Assembly: GCF_001672815.1 (NCBI RefSeq)
Contig: NZ_LZKK01000235.1
Location: 23,944 to 87,943 of the forward strand
Origin: Mycobacterium sp. E796
GTDB lineage: Bacteria; Actinomycetota; Actinomycetes; Mycobacteriales; Mycobacteriaceae
DNA length: 64,000 bases
Direction of reading: 5' to 3'
A program made the translations under genes and the position numbers. The notes below the pieces were generated by a model. The model made no database searches, had not been told where the DNA came from, and worked only from the letters and a program-made list of their open reading frames with translations. Numbering within the stretch: position 1 is the stretch's first letter; each line of letters begins with the position of its first letter. Below, in pieces: positions 50,610-61,404 of the stretch.

Positions 50610-52136
50610 TTGGCCGAGTCCGCTGAATTCGTAGCCGCAATCGATCAGGGCACCACCAGCACCCGCTGCATGATTTTCGATCACGACGGTGCCGAAGTTG
50701 CCCGCCATCAGCTCGAGCACGAGCAGATCCTGCCCCGCGCGGGCTGGGTGGAGCACGACCCGGTGGAGATCTGGGAACGCACCTCGTCGGTGCTGATGTC
50801 GGTGTTGAACCGGACCAACCTGTCGACGGAAAACCTTGCAGCCCTGGGGATTACAAACCAACGCGAAACAACGCTGGTATGGAACAAGCGGACCGGGCGG
50901 CCGTACTACAACGCGATCGTCTGGCAGGATACCCGCACCGACCGGATCGCGTCCGCGCTGGACCGCGATGGCCGCGGGGACGTGATTCGCCGCAAGGCCG
51001 GCCTGCCGCCGGCGACGTATTTCGCCGGCGGCAAGCTGCAATGGATCTTGGAAAACGTCGACGGGGTCCGCGAGGCCGCCGAAAGCGGCGACGCCGTTTT
51101 CGGCACCGCCGACACCTGGGTGTTGTGGAATCTCACCGGGGGCCCCCGGGGCGGCGTGCACGTCACCGACGTGACCAATGCGAGCCGGACCATGCTGATG
51201 AACCTGGAAACGCTGGACTGGGACGACGAGCTGTTGTCGTTCTTCGCCATCCCGCGCGCGATGCTGCCGGCGATCGCGGCGTCCTCTCCCGTCGAGCCCT
51301 ACGGGGTGACGTTGGATACCGGGCCGCTCGGTGGCGAGGTGCCGATTACGGGGGTCCTGGGCGACCAGCACGCGGCGATGGTCGGTCAGGTGTGCCTGGC
51401 CGAGGGCGAGGCGAAAAACACGTATGGCACCGGCAATTTCCTGCTGCTCAACACCGGCGAGACGATCGTGCGCTCGGACAACGGCCTGCTGACCACGGTC
51501 TGCTACCAGTTCGGCGACGCCAAACCCGTGTACGCACTTGAGGGTTCGATCGCGGTCACGGGCTCGGCGGTGCAGTGGTTGCGTGATCAGCTCGGCATCA
51601 TCAGCGGCGCCGCCCAGAGCGAGTCGCTGGCCCGTCAGGTCCCCGACAACGGCGGGGTGTATTTCGTCCCGGCGTTCTCCGGGTTGTTCGCCCCCTACTG
51701 GCGATCCGACGCCCGCGGCGCGATCGTGGGGCTGTCGCGGTTCAACTCCAACGCGCACCTGGCGCGGGCGACGCTGGAGGCGATCTGCTACCAGAGCCGC
51801 GACGTGATGGACGCGATGAAGGCGGATTCCGGTGTGCGCCTTGAGGTGTTGAAGGTCGACGGCGGCGTCACCGGCAACGACCTGTGCATGCAGATCCAGG
51901 CCGACGTGCTGGGCGTGGACGTGGTGCGGCCGGTGGTCGCCGAGACGACCGCGCTTGGCGCCGCCTATGCGGCGGGCTTGGCCGTCGGGTTCTGGGCCGA
52001 TCCGTCGGACCTGCGGTCGAATTGGCAGGAGGACAAGCGCTGGACGCCCAACTGGGACGACGAGCAGCGCGATGCCGGATACGCGGGTTGGCGCAAGGCC
52101 GTGCAGCGGACCCTGGACTGGGTTGATGTGTCCTAG
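50610..52136 (+). CDS. glpK: Glycerol kinase
   Basis: 508 residues from a TTG at 50610 with GGAGGAG upstream. FGGY-family: [19 protein letters not shown] (ATP site), [24 protein letters not shown], and [12 protein letters not shown]. It phosphorylates glycerol to glycerol 3-phosphate. It diverges from the GCS2-family gene; the 124-base gap holds the promoters. The TTG start is fixed by the ribosome site and by the conserved N-terminus. Confidence 0.95.
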   Translation: MAESAEFVAAIDQGTTSTRCMIFDHDGAEVARHQLEHEQILPRAGWVEHDPVEIWERTSSVLMSVLNRTNLSTENLAALGITNQRETTLVWNKRTGRPYYNAIVWQDTRTDRIASALDRDGRGDVIRRKAGLPPATYFAGGKLQWILENVDGVREAAESGDAVFGTADTWVLWNLTGGPRGGVHVTDVTNASRTMLMNLETLDWDDELLSFFAIPRAMLPAIAASSPVEPYGVTLDTGPLGGEVPITGVLGDQHAAMVGQVCLAEGEAKNTYGTGNFLLLNTGETIVRSDNGLLTTVCYQFGDAKPVYALEGSIAVTGSAVQWLRDQLGIISGAAQSESLARQVPDNGGVYFVPAFSGLFAPYWRSDARGAIVGLSRFNSNAHLARATLEAICYQSRDVMDAMKADSGVRLEVLKVDGGVTGNDLCMQIQADVLGVDVVRPVVAETTALGAAYAAGLAVGFWADPSDLRSNWQEDKRWTPNWDDEQRDAGYAGWRKAVQRTLDWVDVS

Positions 52137-52160
52137 TCCGGAGCCCGCTGCTGCAGGGCC

Positions 52161-52862
52161 TCAGTCCTCGCCGAGGATGCCGTAGACCTCGCGGCGGGCG
52201 TTGTTGATGATCTCGACGATGCGCTGCTGCTGCTCGGCGGTGGCGGTATGCGCGGATTGCGCGACCGCGCCGAACAACTGGCCCATGGCCGCGCGCAGGT
52301 TGACCGCACCCGGGTCGGCGCCTTCGGCGATCTCGTCCCACGGCTTGGTCTCGATCTTCTCGGCCGCCGCGCGTCCCTCGTCGGTCAGCTCGAAAAGCTT
52401 TTTGCTGCCGTCGGTTTCGCTCGCGCTGATCAGGCCCTCGTCGTCGAGCAGTTGCAGCGTCGGGTACACCGACCCGGGGCTGGGCCGCCAGATTCCGTTG
52501 CTGCGCTCGGCGATCTGCTGGATCATCTCGTAGCCGTGCATCGGCCGCTCGGCCAGCAGGGCCAGGATGGCCGCGCGCACGTCGCCGCGGCGTCCGCGGC
52601 CGGAGCCGCCACGACGTCGTCCGCCGCGCCGGCCGCCGGGGCCGAAGCCGAAGCCCGGGCCGAACCCGGGGCCGAATCCCGGCCCGAAACCGGGGCCGAA
52701 GTGGTCACCGGCGTGGTCGCGCAGGTGTTCGCGGAATTCCCGCCGGGCCTGACGCCGGGCGTCGTGCAGGGCGCGGCGGTCCACCGGGCCGGGGCCGAAG
52801 CCGAATCCGAAGCCGGGCCGGCCCGCGAAGGGGCCCTCGGGGGGAGTGAATGGGTTGCTCAT
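52161..52862 (-). CDS. PadR-family transcriptional regulator with a Gly/Phe-rich N-terminus
   Basis: 233 residues. The PadR winged helix is in the C-terminal half (LALLAERPMHGYEMIQQIAE; SPGSVYPTLQLLDDEGLI). The first ~85 residues are low complexity with FGPG repeats and an Arg/Gly patch, unlike classic PadR proteins. It converges on glpK. A perfect palindrome upstream of the ATG is the probable operator, so the gene is likely autoregulated. Confidence 0.85.
   Translation of the reverse strand: MSNPFTPPEGPFAGRPGFGFGFGPGPVDRRALHDARRQARREFREHLRDHAGDHFGPGFGPGFGPGFGPGFGFGPGGRRGGRRRGGSGRGRRGDVRAAILALLAERPMHGYEMIQQIAERSNGIWRPSPGSVYPTLQLLDDEGLISASETDGSKKLFELTDEGRAAAEKIETKPWDEIAEGADPGAVNLRAAMGQLFGAVAQSAHTATAEQQQRIVEIINNARREVYGILGED
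52638..52703. repeat. 12-bp repeat encoding FGPG in the PadR-family gene
   Basis: Five to six copies of a degenerate 12-bp unit encode GPGF/FGPG. Copy number may differ between strains. Confidence 0.65.
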
Positions 52863-52917
52863 GGTTGGTAGTTCCTCTCGATGGTTTGTGGGTTTCGCGC
52901 GGGACGCGCGCTACGTC

Positions 52918-52933
52918 ATATCACGATATATCG
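52918..52933. promoter_or_regulatory. PadR operator (predicted)
   Basis: ATATC-AC-GATAT is a perfect inverted repeat (52918-52929) and overlaps CGATATATCG (52924-52933), also perfect. It lies 56 bases upstream of the PadR-family start. PadR proteins typically bind ATAT-containing palindromes. Confidence 0.6.
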
Positions 52934-53073
52934 GAAACTAACGCGATGCAACGAGATATTCCGAAAACAGCGGTCCGGCAGCGACTGGCAGCGCGTTGAC
53001 CTGCGAAAAGCGAATTTTGTTCCGATCTCGCCGCGCGGTTTGCATCCCCCGGGCCGCGGGTAGCACCTGAGGG

Positions 53074-53463
53074 ATGAACGCTGAGAACAACCTGACGGTG
53101 GGCGGCGGGACGCGAAGCGCGACCGATCCCACCGGGGGCGGCGACGCCCGGGGTCGCAACGCGTGGCCCTGGGTGAACTGGGGGTTGGCGCTGGCGACGG
53201 TGCCCGCCGCGGCCATCGTGATGCTCTTCGCGCTCGGTGCGGTGATGAGCACCGCGGGGTGTGCGGACCGGAGCTGTCCCGACCTGGGGCGGGGCGGCAT
53301 CGATTTCGGCGTCGCGTTTTATGGCGCGCCGGTGGTGGCGTTCGTCGTCCTGCTGATCTCGTTCTTCACCGCAAAGCGCCGCGGCGGCATCGCGGTTCCG
53401 CTGGTGGGTTGGGCGCTGCTGATCGCCGACGTCCTGCTGATGGCGGCGGCGGTCTCCGGCTAG
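53074..53463 (+). CDS. Three-helix membrane protein of unknown function
   Basis: 129 residues with a Gly/Thr-rich cytosolic start, then hydrophobic segments ALATVPAAAIVMLFALGAVM, GVAFYGAPVVAFVVLLISFF and GWALLIADVLLMAAAV. Two cysteines (CADRSC) sit in the first outside loop and could form a disulfide. Family not recognised. It ends before the dispersed inverted repeat at 53473. Confidence 0.7.
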   Translation: MNAENNLTVGGGTRSATDPTGGGDARGRNAWPWVNWGLALATVPAAAIVMLFALGAVMSTAGCADRSCPDLGRGGIDFGVAFYGAPVVAFVVLLISFFTAKRRGGIAVPLVGWALLIADVLLMAAAVSG

Positions 53464-53472
53464 GGTTTCAGG

Positions 53473-53572
53473 CTTGAGTGTGCACTGACGGCTTTGCGTG
53501 GTGCGTCAGGGTTGAAAATCGCCGAATCTTCCGCCCAGGGCTCACACACAAAACCCACGATTCACACTCAAG
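53473..53572. repeat. Dispersed inverted-repeat element, copy 2
   Basis: CTTGAGTGTG and its exact complement CACACTCAAG enclose 80 bases between two convergent genes. The inner parts match copy 1 (15575-15656): CTGACGGC after the left arm; a CACAC-AAAA-CCAC-ATT block before the right arm. Arm sequences share GAGTGTG/CACACTC. This suggests a family of mobile or duplicated elements. Confidence 0.65.
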
Positions 53573-53593
53573 GGGCGTAGACGCCGTCTCCGG

Positions 53594-54460
53594 CTAACCC
53601 GGCGGCGCGAAGCCGCCGGGGTCGGTCTGCGGCCACGGCTGTTGCGGGGGCGGTTGCGGCCAGGGCGCGGCCGGTGGGGCCGGCGGCGGCCAGGGGCCCC
53701 CGGGCGGCATCGGGGGAAGTTGGGGACGTAGCCGGGCCAGTTCGCGGCGATGCCGCTCGGCGAGCACCGCGGCGAGCACCAACTCCGGCGGGGTCCCGGG
53801 CGGTGGTGGCGGGGCGATGCGCGACACGACGTCGCCGGCGATCCGGTAGGCCATCTGCAGCCGCAGGGGAGCGTCGAGTTGCGGTGCGCGGGAAAGGAAC
53901 TGGCGTGCCACTTCGGCCTGGCCGGCGCCCAGCCCCGACAGCTGCAGCGAGGACGCCCACCACGCCAGCGACGGCGGCATCATCGGCGGCGGGCTCAACC
54001 GAGGGCCGCGCTCGCTCACCACGACCGTGCCGGCGAAGACGTCGCCGATGCGCTTGCCCTTCGGGGAGAAGATGCTGCAGATCACCGCCGGACTCCCGGC
54101 GAGCATCCAGATCTCCACCACCGACGCCAGCGCCCGAAACAGCGCCTGCCGGAAGCGTTCTGGGCCGCCGTCCTCGGACACCACCCGCAGGCCCAGCGCC
54201 ATCTTGCCCACCGACCTTCCCCGCGTGGCGGTTTCGAACGCCAACGGATAGCCGACGACCACCAACACCGTGAAGATGAGCAGGACGGCGGTGCTCAGCG
54301 CGGAGTCGAACTGGGTCAGGGTGGCCGCCCACAACATCAGACCGAGCACGTAGCAGATGAAGATCACCGTGATGTCGATCAGCGCGCTGGCCGCCCGCAC
54401 CGGCAACTGGGCGATCTGCACGTCGAGCACCACGGCGTCCCCGGTCACCACCTCCGACAT
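53594..54460 (-). CDS. RDD-domain membrane protein (Rv3695 type)
   Basis: 288 residues from the ATG at 54460. RDD domain: RAASALIDITVIFICYVLGLM, a second helix (AVLLIFTVLVVVGYPLAF) and the ATRGRSVGKMALGLRVV core. The C-terminal third is soluble, ending in a proline-rich tail. RDD proteins include Na+/H+ antiporters, but most roles are unknown. It diverges from the SpoIIM-like gene by 36 bases, so a shared promoter and joint function are likely. Confidence 0.87.
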   Translation of the reverse strand: MSEVVTGDAVVLDVQIAQLPVRAASALIDITVIFICYVLGLMLWAATLTQFDSALSTAVLLIFTVLVVVGYPLAFETATRGRSVGKMALGLRVVSEDGGPERFRQALFRALASVVEIWMLAGSPAVICSIFSPKGKRIGDVFAGTVVVSERGPRLSPPPMMPPSLAWWASSLQLSGLGAGQAEVARQFLSRAPQLDAPLRLQMAYRIAGDVVSRIAPPPPPGTPPELVLAAVLAERHRRELARLRPQLPPMPPGGPWPPPAPPAAPWPQPPPQQPWPQTDPGGFAPPG

Positions 54461-54496
54461 AACACCGAACGGTACAGGCCGATTAGGCTGCGCAGG

Positions 54497-55489
54497 GTGG
54501 ACGTCGACGCATTCGTGCTGACCCATCGCGGTACGTGGGACCGGCTCGACCAGTTGGTCAAGAGGCGCCGGTCGTTGACGGGCGCGGAGGTCGACGAACT
54601 CGTCGAGCTTTACCAGCGAGTCTCCACCCATCTGTCGATGCTGCGGTCGGCGTCGTCGGATTCGCTGCTCATCGGTCGGTTGTCGAGCCTGGTCGCGCGG
54701 GCCCGCTCCGTGGTGACGGGCGCGCATGCGCCGCTGAGCCGCACGTTCGTCCGCTTCTGGACGGTGTCGTTCCCGGTGGTTGCCTACCGCACCTGGCGGT
54801 GGTGGTTGGGAACGGCGGTGGCGTTTTTCGCCGTCGTGGTGATCATCGCCATGTGGGTGGCCGGCAATCCCGAGGTGCAGTCGGCCCTCGGAACACCAAG
54901 CGACATCGACGAATTGGTCAACCACGATGTCGCGTCGTATTACAGCGAACACCCCGCCGCCGCGTTTGCCCTGCAGGTCTGGATCAACAATTCCTGGGTG
55001 GCCGCGCAGTGCATCGCCATGTCGGTGGTATTGGGGTTGCCGATCCCGATCATCTTGTTCAACAACGCCGCCAACCTCGGGCTGATCGGCGGGCTGATGT
55101 TTCAGGCCGGCAAGGGCGGCATCCTGCTGGGCCTGCTGATCCCCCATGGGTTGCTGGAGCTGACGGCGGTATTCCTTGCCGGCGCAACGGGGATGCGGCT
55201 GGGTTGGTCGGTGATTTCGCCGGGCGATCGCCCCCGTGGGCAGGTTCTCGCCGAGCAGGGCCGTGGCGTCGTCTCGGTCGCCGTCGGGCTGGTCGGTGTG
55301 TTGCTGGTCTCGGGGCTGATCGAGGCGCTGGTGACGCCGTCACCGTTGCCGACGTTTGTCCGGGTGGGCATCGGTGTCATCGCCGAGGCCGCGTTCCTGT
55401 CGTACATCGTGTATTTCGGGCGCCGCGCGGCGAAGGCCGGCGAGACCGGCGACGTCGAAGACGCGCCCGACGTGGTGCCGACCGGCTGA
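54497..55489 (+). CDS. SpoIIM-family (DUF95) membrane protein (Rv3694c type)
   Basis: 330 residues from a GTG at 54497. A helical cytosolic start, then several membrane helices (TAVAFFAVVVIIAMWVAG; GILLGLLIPHGLLELTAVFL; VAVGLVGVLLVSGLIEAL) with the NNAANLGLIGGLM motif of the SpoIIM/DUF95 family. In many bacteria this gene neighbours RDD, MoxR and DUF58 genes, as here; the shared job is unknown but envelope-linked. Confidence 0.87.
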   Translation: MDVDAFVLTHRGTWDRLDQLVKRRRSLTGAEVDELVELYQRVSTHLSMLRSASSDSLLIGRLSSLVARARSVVTGAHAPLSRTFVRFWTVSFPVVAYRTWRWWLGTAVAFFAVVVIIAMWVAGNPEVQSALGTPSDIDELVNHDVASYYSEHPAAAFALQVWINNSWVAAQCIAMSVVLGLPIPIILFNNAANLGLIGGLMFQAGKGGILLGLLIPHGLLELTAVFLAGATGMRLGWSVISPGDRPRGQVLAEQGRGVVSVAVGLVGVLLVSGLIEALVTPSPLPTFVRVGIGVIAEAAFLSYIVYFGRRAAKAGETGDVEDAPDVVPTG

Positions 55490-55502
55490 GCCCGACCGAA
55501 AC

Positions 55503-56824
55503 TTACAGTCGCCCGGTGGCTTTCATCGCCAGATACCGGTCGGCGAGGGCGGGCGCGATCTCGGTGGGCGGGGCGTCGACGACCTCGACGCCGCCGCGTC
55601 GCAGCCGCGTCGCGATCGCGCCGCGGTCGTTGCGGGAGCGTTCTGCGGCCGCGGCGTCGTAGACCGCGGCCGCGTCCGAGCGCCCGGCGGCCATCTGGTC
55701 GACGCGCGGGTCGCCGACGGCGGCGATCATCACGTGGTGCTTGGCCGACAGCTGCGGCAGCACCGGCAGCAGGCCCTCGTCCAAGGCGGTCGCGTTGAGG
55801 TCGGTCAGCAGCACCACCAGCGACCGCCGCCGGGTGCGCCGCAGGATGGTGGCAACCATTGCACGCCAATCCGATTCGACGAGCGCCGGCTGGACCGGGG
55901 CCATCGCATCGACCAGCTGGGCGAGCAGCTCGGTGCGCGACGCGCCGAACACGCCGGCCCGGCTAATCCTGTCGTGGGCGAGGAAGTCGACGTGGTCGCC
56001 GGCCCGCGACGCGAGGGCGGCCAGCAGCAGCGCCGCGTCCATCGCCCAGTCCAGCCGGGGCCAGCCCGCCGGGTCGGAGGCGGTGGGGTCGACGCCGACG
56101 CGACCCGCCGCCGTGCGCCCGGTGTCAAGCGCGATCACCACGCGCCGGTCGCGTTCGGGTCGCCAGGTGCGGACCACCACGTCGGCGCGCCGGGCGGACG
56201 CGCGCCAGTCGATCGAGCGCACGTCGTCGCCAACGACATACTCGCGCAGCGAGTCGAATTCGGTTCCCTGCCCGCGTATCAGCGTCGGCAAGAGGCCGTC
56301 GATCTCGCGGAGCTTGGCGAGCCGTGACGGCAAATGCTTGCGCGACAGGAACGGCGGCAACACCCGGAGCTGACCCGGCACCGACCGCGAACCCTGCCGC
56401 CCGGCCAGCCCCAGCGGCCCGATCGAACGCGCCGTGACCGCGGCCGCGCGCTGATCGCCGCGACGCACCGGCCGCAGTCGGGTCTCCAGCGGCTGCGCCT
56501 GCCCGGCGGCGATGTCGACGGCGTGCATGCGCGGCTCGGCGCACGCGCTGGGCGGCCAGGCGTCGCGGATCTGGCCGCGGAATCGCCGGCGGCCGTCGTT
56601 GTGCACCTGCAAGCCGACCTGCACCGGTTGCGCGAGCCGGGCCGAACAGTCCGCCGAACGGGTATAGCGCAGCGCACGGGTGCTGGCCGCCAGCGTGGCA
56701 TCGACGACCACCAATGTCACCAGCAACACCAGCAGTACCATGAAAGCCCTTGTGGGCCAACGCGATACCGCGATAGGCAGGACGCAGATCAGCGCCAGCA
56801 GCCCGGTGCGCCCAGTCAGAATCA

Positions 56825-56825
<1 letters not shown>
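55503..56825 (-). CDS. DUF58 protein of the MoxR module (Rv3693 type)
   Basis: 440 residues, GTG start overlapping the moxR stop by one base; the length matches M. tuberculosis. Two N-terminal membrane helices, then a vWA-like DUF58 domain with FDSLREYVVGDDVRSIDW. It probably serves as the target or cofactor of the MoxR chaperone in an envelope assembly complex. Confidence 0.88.
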
Positions 56826-57789
<964 letters not shown>

Positions 57790-57793
<4 letters not shown>

Positions 57794-58932
57794 GTTCGTG
57801 TGACCTGCCTTTCGATGTCGTCGAGCGCACGGGCAAGTTGTAGCAGGTCGTGGTCGGTGGCCGGCGGTGGCCCGAACAGGTGGTAGGAAACGAATCCCGG
57901 GTCGGCACCGCTGCGCCGGGCCACGGTCGCCACCACCGCGGGAGCCGGCGCGCCCGGGCCAAGGCCCAGCCGGGGCAGCAGCCGCTGAATCGTGGCGGCG
58001 CGCAACGCCGCGGCTGCGCGGTCGCGGGCGCGTCGGGACCGGTAGAGCCGGCCGCGGCCCTCGACGGTCTCCGACGCGCGCACGACGACGGGTAATTCCT
58101 CGGCCACCAGCGGGCCCGGCCGGCGGCCCTTCCACAGGGCGACCAGCAGTACGACGACGCACAGCTGCCACACGATCCAGGTCACGTTTTCCGGGATCAA
58201 ATCGGAAACACTTGACGGGGAAGATGTTTCGCCCTCGACCCGGTGGGGCGCGTACCAGATGAGCCGCGGGCGTGCGCCGGCCAGGTTCATGGCCAGGGCG
58301 GCGTTACCCGCCTGCAGCAGGCTCCCGTTGGTCATGAAGTCGGTGCTGCCGACCACCGTGACGATTCGCCCGTCGTCGCGGTACCGGATGAGTATCCCGT
58401 CGTAGCAGCTCGTCATAGCCCGGTTGTCGGTGGCCCGATAGGTGTCGCTCGGTCCGAATCGCACCGTTCCGGCGCGGTTCGCCTCTCGCAGTGAGCAATT
58501 CGGGCTCTTGTCGAATGCCATGCTGCCGGCCGACATGCGCAACCCGGGCATCAGCGCCTCCCGGGTGCGCACCGTCGGTTCCACCAGCAGCAGATCGCCC
58601 GGGGCGTTGCCGAGCCGGTCCAGCAGCGCGCTGTCGGTGAGGTATTGGGTCTGCGCCACCAGGATCTGCGTGCCCGGCCGCGCCGCGCGTTCGACGTCGG
58701 CGACGGTGTCGGCCACCACCACCTCGACGCCGCCGTCGCGCAGCAGCGTCACCAGCGCGCGCGCCCCGTCCGGCTCGGTCGATTTCGGATCCATCCGGGC
58801 GCCGGGGCGCGGTGCGGTCAGGTAGGCGCCGACGCCGGCGATGACGGCGAGCGCGACGATGGTGACGACCACCCAGGCCCACGTTCGCCAGCGCCGCACC
58901 GACATTGGCGCCGCCGGACGCGTCGCCGTCAT
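57790..58932 (-). CDS. DUF4350 membrane protein (Rv3691 type)
   Basis: 380 residues. The N-terminal helix (WAWVVVTIVALAVIAGVGAYL) and a second helix near residue 255 flank an extracytoplasmic GATase-like domain (GTQILVAQTQYLTDSALLDR). The C-terminal cytosolic part is arginine-rich. It belongs to the MoxR module and overlaps both neighbours by four bases. Confidence 0.85.
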
Positions 58933-59582
58933 CGGACCTGCGCCCAGGAGTCGGTGGCCTCGGGCCGGCCGGCCGCCGGCGCCGCAGCGGGCGAGCGCGA
59001 GCGCAGATGGTCATCGAGGGCGGCGATCATTCGGTAGCCGGCCTCGGTTCCGGGCCGCTCGCCGTAAGTCACATCGTTGAATGCCGTTGCGGCATCAGAT
59101 AATTCGCTTCCCAGGTGCGGCAGCGCAGCGCCGGCGTCCCGGGCCAGCTCGTTGGCGGTGCGGCCGGGTGCCGGTTCCAGCACGCCGGTCTCCTCGAGTT
59201 GGCGCGCGACGGCGCGCAGCCGATGCCGGATCGCCGCCGACCAGTCGCCTTGGGCGGCATAGCTTTCGGCGGTGGCGCGGTGCTGTGCCGCGGTGAGTTG
59301 GGAGGCCTCGAACAACTGGTAGTCGCCGCCGCGGTTGGTGCGCATGGTGCGTCGTGCGATGCGGATGGCGACCACGACCGCGATTGCCAGCAGGATGAGC
59401 AGCACGCTGGTGGTGAACCATCCGCCGGGTATCGAGGCGGTCTTGTCCAGCAGCCGATAGATCAGTTCGTTGACCCACTCGGCGAATTGTTGGGCAGCCG
59501 AGCCTTTCGAATAGATCGGCTTGCCCAGCTCTATCTGGGCGGCCTGATGGGCGGCATCGCGGTCGATGTCGATGGAGGGCAC
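58929..59582 (-). CDS. DUF4129 membrane protein (Rv3690 type)
   Basis: 217 residues from a GTG at 59582: a short outside N-terminus, one membrane helix (TTSVLLILLAIAVVVAIRIA) and a DUF4129 C-terminal helical domain (ELARDAGAALPHLGSELSDA). DUF4129 is found next to MoxR/DUF58 modules and transglutaminase-like proteins. It overlaps the DUF4350 gene by four bases. Confidence 0.85.
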   Translation of the reverse strand: MPSIDIDRDAAHQAAQIELGKPIYSKGSAAQQFAEWVNELIYRLLDKTASIPGGWFTTSVLLILLAIAVVVAIRIARRTMRTNRGGDYQLFEASQLTAAQHRATAESYAAQGDWSAAIRHRLRAVARQLEETGVLEPAPGRTANELARDAGAALPHLGSELSDAATAFNDVTYGERPGTEAGYRMIAALDDHLRSRSPAAAPAAGRPEATDSWAQVR

Positions 59583-59594
59583 GGTCAGTTGGTC

Positions 59595-60749
59595 CTACAC
59601 CGGCCGGGTCAGCCAGAGGTTGTCGGTGGACGCGCCCGCGTAGGGGCCGCCGGCGGCGCCGGTTTGCAGCACCAGGTCGAACGCCTCGGCCCGCATCCGG
59701 CGGTCGGTGTAGAGCAGCGTGATGACCCCGGCGTTGAACGGCGCAATGATGATCTGGCCGATGGCCGACCCGACGGACGCGATCGCGCTGCTCAGCAGCA
59801 ACCCCCCGGTGGACGGGGCTCCGCCGCTGACCAGCAGCACCTGGCCGACGATGCTGAACGGTAGCGCGACGGCGTTGCCGATGAAGGACGAAACCACGAA
59901 CGTCAGCGTCCGGATGCCCAACACCCGCCAGAAGCCGCCACGGACCAGCCTGAACGATCGAGTGATGGCCTCCATGACGGGCAGCCGCTCCAGCACGATC
60001 AGCACCGGCGCGAACAAAACCATGGTGTAGAGGTAGACCAGCGCGACGATCGCCGCGAGCACCAGGGGGAGTCCGAAAATGACCGCCAGCGCCGGGGCGC
60101 CGGTGACGGCCAGCAGCGCGATGATCACCGCCACCAGCCCGAAAATGGCCGCCACGGCGACGCCTTCCAGCAGCGCCAACCCGAGCAATGAGAGCAGCCG
60201 CCCCCGAATCTTGACCCAGGTTTCGCCGATGGTGATCTGCGATCCGAACACCGCCCGCCCGACGATGACGGTGAGCATGCCGGACAGCAGCATGCCGCCG
60301 AGCCAGGTGACGATCATCCCCGCGGCCATCGAGCCCAGCCACGCGCCGACGATGCCGCCGCTCAGCTCGCTGGAGCGTGCGACGGTGATCCTGCCGTAGG
60401 CGGCCAATGGCCCGAACGCCGCGAGCATGGAGACGAGCTGCATGACGACGACCACCATCGCGGTCAGCCCCAGCGTCGCCCGGGGGTTGGCCCGGACGAA
60501 GCCGACCGCGCCGTTGAAGATGTCGCTGAGCGTCAGCGGCCGCAGCGGGATGATCCCGGGCTTGAGTGCCCCGGGAACCAATTGCGGCGGGCCATAGCCC
60601 GGTGGCGAACCATAGCCCGGCGGGGGACCGTAGCCCGGCGGGGGACCGTAGCCCGGCGGGGGTCCGTACCCGGCCGGCGGGTAGCCGAGCGGTGCGTACT
60701 GGCCGGGTGGGGGGAGCGCCGGATAACCGGGCGGCGGCAGCGCGTTCAC
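59595..60749 (-). CDS. Multi-pass membrane protein with PPGYGP repeats (Rv3689 type)
   Basis: 384 residues. A Pro/Gly/Tyr-rich cytosolic N-terminus (about residues 1-55), then about six membrane helices in pairs (for example IVGAWLGSMAAGMIVTWLGG; ALAVIFGLPLVLAAIVALVY). It resembles the glycerophosphoryl-diester-phosphodiesterase membrane-domain group. It is the first gene of the MoxR module on this strand (12-base gap to the DUF4129 gene). Confidence 0.83.
   Translation of the reverse strand: MNALPPPGYPALPPPGQYAPLGYPPAGYGPPPGYGPPPGYGPPPGYGSPPGYGPPQLVPGALKPGIIPLRPLTLSDIFNGAVGFVRANPRATLGLTAMVVVVMQLVSMLAAFGPLAAYGRITVARSSELSGGIVGAWLGSMAAGMIVTWLGGMLLSGMLTVIVGRAVFGSQITIGETWVKIRGRLLSLLGLALLEGVAVAAIFGLVAVIIALLAVTGAPALAVIFGLPLVLAAIVALVYLYTMVLFAPVLIVLERLPVMEAITRSFRLVRGGFWRVLGIRTLTFVVSSFIGNAVALPFSIVGQVLLVSGGAPSTGGLLLSSAIASVGSAIGQIIIAPFNAGVITLLYTDRRMRAEAFDLVLQTGAAGGPYAGASTDNLWLTRPV
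60611..60672. repeat. 18-bp tandem repeat encoding PPGYGP
   Basis: Three to four nearly identical 18-bp units (minus strand) in the proline-rich N-terminus of the multi-pass protein. Copy number is likely to vary. Confidence 0.75.
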
Positions 60750-60861
60750 CGGGTGTTACGGCCTTCGCGGCGCGGCCCGTCGTTCGTCATGGGCTCCATC
60801 CTGTCGGCGGTCCGGGCATTTCTCAATCTTGACCGGCGCCGCGGCGCGTAGCGTCTCAGCC

Positions 60862-61326
60862 ATGGCGGAATTGAAATCCCGGCTGCGTGACGACCTGACG
60901 CAGGCGATGAAATCCCAGGACAAGCTGCGAACCGCGACCCTGCGCATGCTGCTGGCCGCAATCCAGACCGAGGAGGTCTCCGGCAAGCAGGCCCGCGAGC
61001 TCACCGACGACGACGTCATCAAGGTGTTGGCCAAGGAATCGCGCAAGCGCGCCGAGGCGGCCGAAATCTACACCCAGAACGGTCGTGGTGAGCTCGCCGC
61101 CAACGAGCACGCCGAAGCCCGGGTCATCGACGAGTACCTGCCCACGCCGCTCACGGAGGCGGAGCTGGCCGACGTCGCCGACACGGCGATCGCACAGGTC
61201 GCCGAGGAGATCGGCGAGCGACCGGGCATGAAGCAGATGGGCATGGTCATGAAGGCGGCCACCGCGATCGCGGCGGGAAAGGCCGACGGCGCGCGGCTGT
61301 CGGCCGCGGTGAAGGAACGCCTGTAG
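60862..61326 (+). CDS. GatB/YqeY-domain protein
   Basis: 154 residues from the ATG at 60862 (MAELKSRLRDDLTQAMKSQD), the M. tuberculosis Rv3688c length. All-helical YqeY fold that resembles the C-terminal domain of GatB and may bind tRNA. Conserved motif ARVIDEYLPTPLTEAEL. It diverges from the MoxR module. Confidence 0.92.
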   Translation: MAELKSRLRDDLTQAMKSQDKLRTATLRMLLAAIQTEEVSGKQARELTDDDVIKVLAKESRKRAEAAEIYTQNGRGELAANEHAEARVIDEYLPTPLTEAELADVADTAIAQVAEEIGERPGMKQMGMVMKAATAIAAGKADGARLSAAVKERL

Positions 61327-61404
61327 GGCCAATTACTCTGCGGTGAGCCGGAATCCGCGGCCGCCGCAACGACTCCACGCCCCAAACGGCTCTATCATCC
61401 AGTC

